From NCBI GenBank assembly GCA_017405645.1, contig JAFQZZ010000021.1:1-56437 (forward strand): a DNA stretch of 56,437 bases. The letters run 5' to 3'. Below are positions 7,404-14,879 of this stretch, piece by piece; the first letter of the stretch is position 1, and each line of letters begins with the position of its first letter. Under the pieces are notes generated by a model. The model was given only the letters and a program-made list of their open reading frames with translations. It was not told where the DNA came from and did no database searches. Made by a program: the position numbers and the translations under genes. This stretch comes from Bacillota bacterium (GTDB taxonomy: Bacteria; Bacillota; Clostridia; Peptostreptococcales; Anaerovoracaceae).

Positions 7404-8681
7404 CTAATCCCGAATCTCAATGGGATGCGCCTCTTCCACAAAAATCATCCCGTCATAAAGTTCTGAAGGACATCGATATATCCGGTAAGCTTGGGGAAGA
7501 ATCCTGTAAACAAGCCCATTCAGGCCGTCCATGGGGTCTTCTCCAACGCTGCCCATGTAAATATACCCCTTCACATAGTTGTTCAGGCTGGAATCCTCCG
7601 GGATTCTCGAATAATCCAGCAAGCTGATCGCCAGTGCGCTTCTCATGGCCGCTTTTGCCAGCGGGTCCCTGGAATAGAAAGACCTTGTGACGCGTTTTCC
7701 GGACCGGGTCGGCAAATTGCAGGTGGTTCTGTAAAACTCCGTCCCAATGGCGAAATAAGCGTCTTTGCCGATCTCATCCGCCAGCAGATTTCCCATGACT
7801 TTCTGCTCACCGCCGGGATAAGTGCCAAGCTGTTCGATATGTCCGTTATGTCCTGTGATGAAGACCTTGCCGTTCCCGCGGTTCTCTTCCTGATCCAGGA
7901 TCCATAAAACGTTCTCCGCCATATAGCCGTCGCGCACCCCGTTGTAGTTTACAAAACTGTCCTGATAGATCCGGCTCATCTCATTGCACTGCAGCAGGAT
8001 CTCCGCCAGATGCGCACCATATCCTTCGTTTGCTTCCAGGAGTTTCTCCCGGATATCCGTAATGACCGCTGCTCTTTCGTCTGCGCTGAGATCACCGGAC
8101 AGACCGTCCCCGTCCCACAGTTTTTCCAGATCGGCTGTTTCCAGCCCCGCAGACTGCATCGCTTCCAGCAGGTACTGATAATTGTACTCCACCCGCTGCA
8201 TGTCAAAGCCGTAAAAGCGCAGGTCTTCTTCCTGAGGCGCTGCCTCATTATAGGCGCGCATCAAGTCGATCAGATCCGCTATCTCCTGCGTTCGGTAGAT
8301 GGCGAACCCAAGGGCTGCCGCCGCTTCTTCCGGAGTTCCTTCCCCGCCGTGGATGTAGCGGTTCACCGCTTCGCAGCAGCCGTAATCCGCTTCCATAGCC
8401 AGTGCCCGGACGCCGTATTTTTCCACCAGGACCTTCAATACTTCGAGTTTGAGTTCCTGGAATTCCCTGTTCCCATGTGTCGCTTCTCCCAGGGCGATGA
8501 TCCGGGTCCCTTCCGGAACCGTCAGCTCCGGGACCGGGACCGCAAACTTTGCAAATTCCGCCGGGTCCGCACTCTCCCCGGTGCCGAAGCCCCCGAAGTG
8601 AGAATACACGGCTCCCACCGCAATGATAACCACTAAGATGCCCAGCAGAATGATTCCCGCCGCTTTTTTCCCCGATGTCAT
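7404..8681 (-). CDS. Erythromycin esterase family protein, membrane anchored
   Basis: 425 residues from ATG 8681, chosen because it follows the stop of the preceding small gene by 7 bases; longer forms overlap that gene. One membrane helix (about residues 5-27, GIILLGILVVIIAVGAVY) places the rest outside the cell. The catalytic core is clear: LGEATHGNREF (Glu and His), LAMEADYG, and ITGHNGHIEQ near the C-terminus. Ere-family enzymes open macrolide lactones, but most chromosomal members have untested substrates, so resistance should not be assumed. The TetR regulator heading this operon fits an inducible response to a small molecule. Confidence 0.85.
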   Translation of the reverse strand: MTSGKKAAGIILLGILVVIIAVGAVYSHFGGFGTGESADPAEFAKFAVPVPELTVPEGTRIIALGEATHGNREFQELKLEVLKVLVEKYGVRALAMEADYGCCEAVNRYIHGGEGTPEEAAAALGFAIYRTQEIADLIDLMRAYNEAAPQEEDLRFYGFDMQRVEYNYQYLLEAMQSAGLETADLEKLWDGDGLSGDLSADERAAVITDIREKLLEANEGYGAHLAEILLQCNEMSRIYQDSFVNYNGVRDGYMAENVLWILDQEENRGNGKVFITGHNGHIEQLGTYPGGEQKVMGNLLADEIGKDAYFAIGTEFYRTTCNLPTRSGKRVTRSFYSRDPLAKAAMRSALAISLLDYSRIPEDSSLNNYVKGYIYMGSVGEDPMDGLNGLVYRILPQAYRIYRCPSELYDGMIFVEEAHPIEIRD

Positions 8682-8688
8682 TTTCCTG

Positions 8689-8883
8689 TTATTCCGTCCT
8701 TTTCTTTTTTTGACCGTCATCCGCCGTTTTCTTTTTGTAGATTCCTGCAGCCGATAGAAACAGCGCTGCCGCACCGAAGCAGACCGCTCCGATGATCCAT
8801 CTGTCATCCGCGATCAGGAAAGTTGCCGCGGCGAACATCAGCACCGCGCCAAAGCCCATCCATTTTGTAACACTTCTTTCCAT
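8689..8883 (-). CDS. Small two-helix membrane protein
   Basis: 64 residues from ATG 8883 with GGAGG 8 bases upstream. Two membrane helices (about residues 9-25 and 28-48) are followed by a very basic tail (KKKTADDGQKKKRTE), so the tail probably faces the cytoplasm. Its start overlaps the stop of the preceding 42-codon frame (TAATG). No family recognised. Its position directly before the membrane-anchored esterase suggests a shared role at the membrane. Confidence 0.65.
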   Translation of the reverse strand: MERSVTKWMGFGAVLMFAAATFLIADDRWIIGAVCFGAAALFLSAAGIYKKKTADDGQKKKRTE

Positions 8884-9011
8884 TATCTGCACCTCCACAG
8901 TTCGGCTTGCGGCAGGATCCTGTCCAGGTGTTCCTCCTTCGCCCATGCCGGGATCCGGCGATAATCTCCGTCAAATTGTCTGTCTAATATTGCTAATCTG
9001 TCAAAAAACAT
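8883..9011 (-). CDS. 42-residue hypothetical protein
   Basis: ATG 9011 directly follows the TAG of the upstream small gene, with GAGGA 9 bases before it. The frame reads MFFDRLAILDRQFDGDYRRI and ends AELWRCR, and its TAA shares a base with the ATG of the next gene. The coupled layout without wasted bases supports a real gene, but the product is unrecognised and short. It could instead be a coupling leader. Confidence 0.45.
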   Translation of the reverse strand: MFFDRLAILDRQFDGDYRRIPAWAKEEHLDRILPQAELWRCR

Positions 9012-9197
9012 CTATTTGTCCTCCTCATTATCCTTCTTTTCATCTTCTTCGGAACCAAACAACCCGAAGGCGATCGCAAAACAGATTCCCATGCAGATCC
9101 CGATCGTCCAGTTGTTCATCGCTATACCGAATGTGATGCTCCATAAAACCGCCATGGCCAGGGCAAAAACGGTTTTGTTCTCCTTCACTTTTTTCAT
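9012..9197 (-). CDS. Small two-helix membrane protein
   Basis: 61 residues from ATG 9197 (GGAGA about 9 bases upstream; two GTG codons before it are less likely). Two membrane helices at about residues 10-25 and 28-46 are followed by an acidic tail (SEEDEKKDNEEDK). It resembles the 64-residue protein two genes on in size and topology but has the opposite tail charge. First gene after tetR, 22 bases away. Family unknown. Confidence 0.65.
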   Translation of the reverse strand: MKKVKENKTVFALAMAVLWSITFGIAMNNWTIGICMGICFAIAFGLFGSEEDEKKDNEEDK

Positions 9198-9219
9198 TTG
9201 CACCACTTCTCCCCCTTCT

Positions 9220-9843
9220 CTACTTACCGATCAGCTTCTGAAACTCCGCATTCATATCCGCCTTTCCTTCCGCCAGTCCGGGAACTTCCTTGTAAGCCTT
9301 GAAGACGCTCAGGCTGATCTCGCCCAGGATCTTCGACATATCCTCTTTGGTGTAAAAGTTCTCGCCGGTGACGATGAGGGTGGCGAAACTGTAGGCGACC
9401 AGCCAGAGGTTGCGGTAATAGCAGTCCGCCGTATTTTCATCTATGCGGTAGAAATCCATCAGGGAGTTCCGCACCAGGTCCTGGGAAAAGGCCAGGGCCT
9501 CCTGTGCTCCGCCGCTGACACTGCCGGGCTTGGTCAGGAACAAAAGTTTGTATAGTTCCGGCTCCTCCCGGGCGAACAGCAGGTACTGCTGGCCCACGGC
9601 TCGGAAAGGAACGGGATCGGCCAGCCCGCGCTCAACGTACGCCCGGTACTCTTCCTTCGCCATTTCGTAAACGTCGTTCCGGAGCTGTTCCATGGTATCG
9701 TAATAGGTGAAGATCGGCCGCGGCGAGACCCCCAGCTCTCTGGCGACCTCCCTGGCGGTCACAGCGTCAATGCCCTTCTCCCGCACGACCTTCAGCGCCG
9801 CCCGGACGATTTCCTCTTTCTGAAACTTCACTTTCGGTGGCAT
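9220..9843 (-). CDS. TetR/AcrR family transcriptional regulator
   Basis: 207 residues. The N-terminal helix-turn-helix (about residues 8-55) shows EEIVRAALKVVREKGIDAVTAREVARELGVSP with the recognition helix ending IFTYYDT. The C-terminal 150 residues are the helical ligand and dimer domain. It heads a minus-strand operon with three small proteins, the Ere-family protein and the radical SAM, GNAT and flavodoxin genes. A 26-bp interrupted palindrome just downstream of its own -10 suggests it represses the whole operon until a ligand binds. The ligand is unknown. Confidence 0.87.
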   Translation of the reverse strand: MPPKVKFQKEEIVRAALKVVREKGIDAVTAREVARELGVSPRPIFTYYDTMEQLRNDVYEMAKEEYRAYVERGLADPVPFRAVGQQYLLFAREEPELYKLLFLTKPGSVSGGAQEALAFSQDLVRNSLMDFYRIDENTADCYYRNLWLVAYSFATLIVTGENFYTKEDMSKILGEISLSVFKAYKEVPGLAEGKADMNAEFQKLIGK

Positions 9844-9872
9844 TGTTGTTTCCCCTTTCTATGTAAAACTTT

Positions 9873-9898
9873 CGTTATGCAACATCTGTTCTGTAACA
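9873..9898 (-). promoter_or_regulatory. Likely TetR operator
   Basis: An interrupted palindrome of two 12-base half-sites, each beginning with TGTT and carrying TAAC near its outer end when read outward, is centred on a 2-base spacer (9885-9886). It starts 6 bases after the -10 and therefore covers the start site of tetR. Confidence 0.6.
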
Positions 9899-9904
9899 CT
9901 TGTT

Positions 9905-9932
9905 ATTATACGCTCTTTTTAAGCATTGTCAA
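9905..9932 (-). promoter_or_regulatory. Consensus sigma-A promoter of the TetR-headed operon
   Basis: TTGACA (9927-9932) and TATAAT (9905-9910) with a 16-base spacer, read on the minus strand. Both hexamers match consensus, as expected of a strong promoter kept off by a repressor. Confidence 0.87.
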
Positions 9933-9943
9933 TCCCAAAAAAC

Positions 9944-9970
9944 AAAAAACCCTGAAAAATTCTCAGGGTT
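9944..9970 (-). terminator. Intrinsic terminator of thiI
   Basis: An 8-bp stem AACCCTGA/TCAGGGTT (9948-9970) is followed, on the minus strand, by a T-run. It lies 60 bases past the thiI stop. Confidence 0.85.
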
Positions 9971-10029
9971 GAAAAACACGGATTTGTACGGAGCATCCGG
10001 AGCAAACATCGCAGGGACATTGCGAGCGG

Positions 10030-11223
10030 TTATTCCGGATTGATGGTATACTCCTCCATGGTTTGGAAGGCTCTTTCGATCAGCCCTTCCACATCCAGAT
10101 TGGCTTCCGAACGCAGGATGCTCTCCAGCTTCGGCTTTGTGGACGGATGTTTCGGCAGGAACACCGTGCAGCAGTCCTCGTAAGGCTGGATGGAGATGTC
10201 GAAGGTACCGATCTTCTGGGCGATGGCCATGATGTCCACCTTGTCCATGGCGATCAGGGGCCGCATCACCGGCATCTGCACCGCATTGTCCGTCACAACC
10301 AGGCCCTGGACCGTCTGACTGGCCACCTGGCCCACGTTTTCCCCGGTGATCAATACATCGGCCCTCACGTCGGCTGCGAGCCTCTCAGCGATCCTCATCA
10401 TGAACCGCCGGGACAGGATCGTCATCTGCTCTTCCGGACAGTGCTCGTTGATGGCCTGCTGGATTTCCAGCAGGTTGATGCAGTGGACCTTGATCCGCCC
10501 GCAGTATCCGGCCAGCACCTTCACCAGGTCCAGCACCTTTTCCTTGGCCCGGTCGCTGGTAAAGGGATAGGAGTGGAAATGGATGGCTTCGATGTTCATG
10601 CCCCGCTTGGCCATCATCCAGGAGGCCACCGGGCTGTCGATCCCGCCGGAAAGCAGGACCAGTCCCTTTCCGTTGGTCCCCAGGGGCAGGCCGCCGAACC
10701 CTTCCATCTTGTCGTGGTAAATGTAAGTCTTGTCCCGCCGGACGTCCATGAACAGCAGGCAGTCCGGGGTGTGGACGTTGACCCTCAAAGGATAGTTTGG
10801 ATCGTCGTTGCAGGCTTTCAGGATGCTGCCGCCGGCCTTCCGGGCGATCTCCGGGGAAATGATCGGGAACTGCTTGTTGCTGCGCTTCGCCTCCACCTTG
10901 AAGGTGTAGATCTTTTGCTGCTGACGGATCTCCTTCATGTACTCCGCCGCCGCCGGGAAAATGGTTTCCGGGTCGGATTCCACCTCCGCCGCGATGCTGA
11001 CGGTAGACACGCCGAAGACCCGGGCCACTTCCTGCGCCATTTCCGGCAGTTTTTCCGGATCGTCGGTCCGGGCGAACACGACGCCTTCATAACGCCACAC
11101 GTTCGCTCCCGGGAAGCCCTTGATGGCTTTTTTGATCCGCTCCATCAGGACCCGCTCGAAATAGGGTTTGTTCATGCCCTTCAGGGCGATTTCGCCGTAT
11201 TTTATAATCAATACTTTATTCAT
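10030..11223 (-). CDS. thiI: tRNA uracil 4-sulfurtransferase ThiI
   Basis: 397 residues. An N-terminal ferredoxin-like/THUMP region (about 1-165) binds tRNA, and a PP-loop ATPase domain carries LVLLSGGIDSPVASWMM (about 183-199). The enzyme makes 4-thiouridine at position 8 of tRNA and can feed sulfur to thiamine synthesis. It lacks the C-terminal rhodanese domain of the enterobacterial enzyme, as is usual in Gram-positives, so persulfide must come directly from a cysteine desulfurase. The gene just upstream encodes one, matching the NifZ-ThiI pairing known from Bacillus. Confidence 0.95.
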   Translation of the reverse strand: MNKVLIIKYGEIALKGMNKPYFERVLMERIKKAIKGFPGANVWRYEGVVFARTDDPEKLPEMAQEVARVFGVSTVSIAAEVESDPETIFPAAAEYMKEIRQQQKIYTFKVEAKRSNKQFPIISPEIARKAGGSILKACNDDPNYPLRVNVHTPDCLLFMDVRRDKTYIYHDKMEGFGGLPLGTNGKGLVLLSGGIDSPVASWMMAKRGMNIEAIHFHSYPFTSDRAKEKVLDLVKVLAGYCGRIKVHCINLLEIQQAINEHCPEEQMTILSRRFMMRIAERLAADVRADVLITGENVGQVASQTVQGLVVTDNAVQMPVMRPLIAMDKVDIMAIAQKIGTFDISIQPYEDCCTVFLPKHPSTKPKLESILRSEANLDVEGLIERAFQTMEEYTINPE

Positions 11224-11231
11224 TCTTTTCC

Positions 11232-11279
11232 CCCTCAGTCTGCTTCGCAGCCAGCTCCCCCGGAGGGGGAGCCAAGCAG
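11232..11279. repeat. GC-rich palindromic intergenic repeat
   Basis: Nested inverted repeats fill the gap between two coupled genes: outer arms CTGCTT (11240-11245) and AAGCAG (11274-11279), inner 8-bp stem GCTCCCCC/GGGGGAGC (11254-11261 with 11265-11272). The look, including the CCCCTCAGTCTGCTTCGCAG flank, resembles dispersed elements common in clostridial genomes (from memory). Only one copy was seen in this window. It could attenuate thiI expression. Confidence 0.6.
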
Positions 11280-11283
11280 GCCG

Positions 11284-12441
11284 TTATCTCCTGCGTGTAA
11301 TCTTGCGTATCCCGGCCACGGACTTCTTCAGGCAGTCCAGCACGATGTCCATCTCCTCCGTCGTATTGTCGGCGGAAAAGCTGAACCGGATGGCGCCTTC
11401 GATCTCCTCATCGGTGAGGCCCGCCGCCTTCAGTACGTGGCTCTGGCCCTTTTTGTGGGACGAGCAGGCCGAACCGGTGGATACGTAGATCCCGCCCTGC
11501 TCCAGCATGTGCAGCAGCACTTCGCCCCGGACCCCGGGGAAACTCACGTTGAGCACGCTGCAGACGCAGCGATCGTCTTCAAAGCTGTTGATCCGGATGT
11601 CCTCGATCTGGTCTTTGATCCCTTCCATCAGATAGTCCCGCACCCGGCGGATTCTCGCCGTTCTGCCGGCCAGGTCCCCGCAGGTGATCTCCGCGGCTTT
11701 GCCGAATCCGGCGATCCCCGGAACGTTTTCCGTGCCGGAGCGGAGCCCCCGCTCCTGCCCGCCGCCGGTGACCGGCGACCGGAGGTTCGTTCCCTTCCGG
11801 ATGTATAACGCCCCCATCCCCTTGGGACCGTGGATCTTGTGGGCGGAGACCGCCACCAGGTCCGCCGTGTCCGTCACAGGCTTCATGGGGAGTTTTCCGA
11901 AGGACTGGACCGCATCCACATGGAAATAGAGTTTTTCCCGGTCTTTCAGAAGCTTGCCGACTTCCTCCACCGGCTGGATGGTGCCCAGTTCGTTGTTCAC
12001 ATGCATCATGGAGACCAGCACGGTATCCTCCGTCAGCGCCGCCCGGACTTCTTCCGGATCGATCCGGCCGTGGGCGTCCACTCCTAGGAACACCGTTTCA
12101 AAGCCTTCCTGCTCCAGGGCCCGGAAGGTCTCCAGCACTGCCGGATGCTCGATCCCGTCGGTGATGATCCGCTTTCCCTTCCGCTTCAGGGCCCGGGCGC
12201 CTCCCAGCAGGGCGATGTTGTCCGCCTCGGTGCCGCTGCCGGTGAAGATGATCTCTCCCGGGTCGGCCCCCAGGGCCGCAGCCAGGCTTTCCCTGGAACG
12301 GCGGACGATCTTCTCCGCTTCCAGTCCCAGCCGGTGCAGGGAGGACGGGTTGCCGTAATGGTCCCGCAGTGTTTCCGCCATCACTTCCGTCACTTCATCG
12401 TAGGGACGGGTGGTGGCGCTGTTGTCTAAATAAATGGTCAT
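11284..12441 (-). CDS. Cysteine desulfurase (NifS/IscS family, NifZ-like)
   Basis: 385 residues from ATG 12441, which starts the canonical MTIYLDNSATTRPYDEV; the longer open frame runs back into rny. It is a PLP enzyme that moves sulfur from cysteine to its own active-site Cys. Seen are the PLP lysine in AVSAHKIHGPKG (about residue 199) and the catalytic Cys in STGSACSSHKKGQSH (about 322). It lies directly upstream of thiI on the same strand and most probably supplies persulfide for 4-thiouridine. A terminator hairpin separates it from rny, so it should have its own start or depend on read-through. Confidence 0.93.
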   Translation of the reverse strand: MTIYLDNSATTRPYDEVTEVMAETLRDHYGNPSSLHRLGLEAEKIVRRSRESLAAALGADPGEIIFTGSGTEADNIALLGGARALKRKGKRIITDGIEHPAVLETFRALEQEGFETVFLGVDAHGRIDPEEVRAALTEDTVLVSMMHVNNELGTIQPVEEVGKLLKDREKLYFHVDAVQSFGKLPMKPVTDTADLVAVSAHKIHGPKGMGALYIRKGTNLRSPVTGGGQERGLRSGTENVPGIAGFGKAAEITCGDLAGRTARIRRVRDYLMEGIKDQIEDIRINSFEDDRCVCSVLNVSFPGVRGEVLLHMLEQGGIYVSTGSACSSHKKGQSHVLKAAGLTDEEIEGAIRFSFSADNTTEEMDIVLDCLKKSVAGIRKITRRR

Positions 12442-12452
12442 AGTCTTCTCCG

Positions 12453-12481
12453 AAAAACAGAACGCACCTTGCGGTGCGTTC
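12453..12481 (-). terminator. Intrinsic terminator of rny
   Basis: A 9-bp stem (12460-12468 with 12473-12481) with a four-base loop (GCAA on the minus strand) is followed by TGTTTTT on the minus strand. It begins directly after the rny stop codon. Confidence 0.85.
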
Positions 12482-12484
12482 CCT

Positions 12485-14020
12485 TTACTTCGCATATTCA
12501 ATCGCTCTGGTCTCCCGGACCACGTTGACCTTGATCTGTCCCGGATATTCCAGCTCAGCTTCCACTTTCTTGCTGATTTCCCGGGCGAGGAATACCAGTT
12601 CCTCGTCGGAGACCTTGTCAGGCTTGGCAATGATACGGATCTCGCGCCCGGCCTGAATCGCATATGATTTTTCTACACCTTCTGTTGAATTAGCAATTTC
12701 TTCAAGTTTTTCTAATCTCTTAATATAGGTTTCCAGGGTCTCTCTTCTGGCCCCCGGTCTCGCGGCGGACAATGCGTCCGCGGCCGTTACCAGCACCGCT
12801 TCCAGGCTCTTCGGTTCGTAGTCCCCGTGGTGGGAAGCCATTCCGTCGATGATATTCTGGTGCTCTTTGTACCTCTTCAGGAGGTCGATACCGATATCCA
12901 CGTGGGTGCCTTCCACTTCGTGGTCCACGGCCTTGCCGATGTCGTGGAGCAGTCCTGCCCGCTTCGCGGCCTTGACATCCAGGCCCAGTTCCGCAGCCAT
13001 CAGGCCCGCCAGATGCGCCACTTCCACGGAGTGGTTCAGCACGTTCTGGCCGTAACTGGTTCTGTATTTCAGTCTTCCCAGCAATTTCACCAGTTCCGGA
13101 TGCAGGTTGTGAACGCCCACGTCGAACGTGGCCTGTTCCCCGGCTTCCTTGATGTTCTGGTTGACTTCTTTTTCAGCTTTTTCCACCATTTCCTCGATCC
13201 GGGCCGGGTGGATCCGTCCGTCGTGGATCAGTTTTTCCAGGGCGATCCGGGCGATCTCTCTGCGGACCGGGTCAAACCCGGAGAGGATCACGGCTTCCGG
13301 CGTATCGTCGATGATCAGGTCGATCCCGGTGGCGGTTTCGATGGCGCGGATGTTCCGGCCTTCCCGTCCGATGATCCTGCCCTTCATCTCTTCGTTGGGG
13401 AGGGGCACCACGGAAACGGTGCTTTCCGCCACATGATCCGCCGCACAGCGCTGGATGGATGTGGTGATGATTTCTCTTGCTTTCTTTTCGCCTTCTTCTT
13501 TGGCTTTCTGTTCAATGTCCTTGATCATGACGGATGCCTCGTAGCGGATCTCCTTGTCCAGGTTGGCAAGGAGCAGTTCCTTGGCGTCCTCTGAGGACAT
13601 GCCTGAGATCTTCTCAAGCTCTTCGATCTGTTTTTCCAGGAATTTATCTAATTCTTGTTCTTTTTCAGATACTTTTAATTCTTTCTTCGCGATCTGGTCT
13701 TCTTTCTTCTCGATGTTCTCAAGTTTTTTATCTAAAGACTCTTCACGCTGCAGCAGTCGCCTTTCGAGCCTTGTCATTTCATTTCGTCTGTCCTTGATTT
13801 CGCGGTCCACATCGCTTCTGAGCTTCTGCGCTTCTTCCTTCGCTTCGAGAGAGATTTCCTTCTTGATGGTCTTCGCCTCTTTCTCCGCGTCCAGGATCAT
13901 GTTCTTCGCTGTCTGCTCTGCGCTGCCAATGGTCCGTTCACTGACATTTTTCCGAACGATGTAACCCGCCAGGATACCGATCAACAGACAAATCAAAGCG
14001 ACTATTACTGTAGTCAGCAT
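12485..14020 (-). CDS. rny: Ribonuclease Y
   Basis: 511 residues, the usual length. Order: N-terminal membrane helix (about 3-21), long coiled coil (about 25-200), KH domain with [13 protein letters not shown] (about 218-230), HD domain with [10 protein letters not shown] and LLHDIGK (about 330-420), C-terminal domain. It is the membrane-bound endonuclease that starts mRNA decay in many Gram-positives. ATG 14020 lies 18 bases after the only good ribosome site (GGAGG, minus strand of 14039-14043), unusually far; an in-frame AUC at 14027-14029 would be 9 bases away. Own consensus promoter with a palindrome at the start site. Confidence 0.96.
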   Translation of the reverse strand: MLTTVIVALICLLIGILAGYIVRKNVSERTIGSAEQTAKNMILDAEKEAKTIKKEISLEAKEEAQKLRSDVDREIKDRRNEMTRLERRLLQREESLDKKLENIEKKEDQIAKKELKVSEKEQELDKFLEKQIEELEKISGMSSEDAKELLLANLDKEIRYEASVMIKDIEQKAKEEGEKKAREIITTSIQRCAADHVAESTVSVVPLPNEEMKGRIIGREGRNIRAIETATGIDLIIDDTPEAVILSGFDPVRREIARIALEKLIHDGRIHPARIEEMVEKAEKEVNQNIKEAGEQATFDVGVHNLHPELVKLLGRLKYRTSYGQNVLNHSVEVAHLAGLMAAELGLDVKAAKRAGLLHDIGKAVDHEVEGTHVDIGIDLLKRYKEHQNIIDGMASHHGDYEPKSLEAVLVTAADALSAARPGARRETLETYIKRLEKLEEIANSTEGVEKSYAIQAGREIRIIAKPDKVSDEELVFLAREISKKVEAELEYPGQIKVNVVRETRAIEYAK

Positions 14021-14092
14021 CGGGTTGATACTAACACACCTCCTTTACTTCAGAATCTGTAAATAAATCATTTCGTTGAATTGCTAATCATT

Positions 14093-14111
14093 TGTTGTAA
14101 CTTCTACAACA
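14093..14111 (-). promoter_or_regulatory. Inverted repeat at the rny transcription start
   Basis: TGTTGTA-ACTTC-TACAACA, a perfect 7-bp-arm palindrome beginning 5 bases downstream of the rny -10. It would form a hairpin at or near the 5' end of the rny mRNA, or serve as an operator. Confidence 0.55.
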
Positions 14112-14116
14112 CTATA

Positions 14117-14145
14117 ATTTTATAGATTTTTGTCTATTCTGTCAA
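14117..14145 (-). promoter_or_regulatory. Sigma-A promoter of rny
   Basis: TTGACA (14140-14145), 17 bases, TAAAAT (14117-14122) on the minus strand. The -35 lies inside the last codons of the MinD-like gene. Confidence 0.85.
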
Positions 14146-14865
14146 GAGGAAACGGCGAAACACCCGGGATAAATGAGCCCCGGCTTCGCTGTCCTCCAAG
14201 TCCGCCACCGGGTACCCGTTGCTGAAGGCCACGTGCATGTTTTCGTCGTAGGGAATGACCCCGCAGACCGGTATCCCGAAGGCGTCCGCGATGTCTTCCA
14301 CGTCCATGAGATATCCCTCGTCCGCCAGCTTCAGGCGGACGCCGTTCACCAGCAGCCGGCACTTCTCCGGCTCCATGCCCTTCTCCTTCAATGCAGCCAG
14401 CAGGCTCTGCCCGGCCCGGACGGATACCGGATCCTGGGTGGTGACCAGCATGCAGCGGTCGCTCAGGAGCCCCATCTGCACACAGACCTCCGTGGAAGAG
14501 GAGGAAGTGTCGATGATCACGTAATCAAAGCCCTCCTGCACCCGCTCCAGCAAGGTCTCGAATTCCACCATCCGGATCCCGCCGCCCTTCCGGAAAATCG
14601 GAGGCTCCAGGATGGACAGGTTTTTGTATTGATGATGCTTTGTCAGGGCCTGCCGGATCCGGCAGTCGCCCCGCAGCACGTCCACCATGTCGTAGATCAC
14701 CCGGCTCTCCATATCCAGGGCCATATCCACGCCCCGGGACTGGAAATTCCCATCGATGATCAGCACTTTTTTTCCGTCCGCCGCCAGCCGGACGCCGAGA
14801 TTCGCCGCCATCAGCGTTTTCCCGGTGCCGCCTTTGCCCGACAGCACGGTGATGATTTCAGGCAT
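14134..14865 (-). CDS. MinD/ParA-like P-loop ATPase
   Basis: 243 residues from ATG 14865, which has AGGAG 6 bases upstream; an ATG at 14883 overlaps the radC stop (ATGA) and is the alternative. The deviant Walker A motif SGKGGTGKT with its signature lysine is at the N-terminus, followed by DGNFQSRGVDMALDMESRVIYDMVDVL-type sequence close to MinD. The last residues LSRVFRRFLLTE could form a short amphipathic membrane helix as in MinD. It lacks MinD's usual CPAGIE-type switch region (TSSSSTEVC here), and no MinC or MinE lies beside it. Likely a MinD paralog; role in division placement is not certain. Confidence 0.75.
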   Translation of the reverse strand: MPEIITVLSGKGGTGKTLMAANLGVRLAADGKKVLIIDGNFQSRGVDMALDMESRVIYDMVDVLRGDCRIRQALTKHHQYKNLSILEPPIFRKGGGIRMVEFETLLERVQEGFDYVIIDTSSSSTEVCVQMGLLSDRCMLVTTQDPVSVRAGQSLLAALKEKGMEPEKCRLLVNGVRLKLADEGYLMDVEDIADAFGIPVCGVIPYDENMHVAFSNGYPVADLEDSEAGAHLSRVFRRFLLTE

Positions 14866-14879
14866 TGTTTTCTCCTGTG

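Noticed and set aside
7404..8681. Calling the Ere-family protein a macrolide resistance gene
   Set aside because: Core residues match, but most family members outside EreA/EreB have no shown activity on macrolides and this one is membrane anchored with unknown substrate.
12442..12663. N-terminal extension of the cysteine desulfurase
   Set aside because: The extra 74 residues are antisense-like, overlap rny and cross its terminator; the family start is at ATG 12441.
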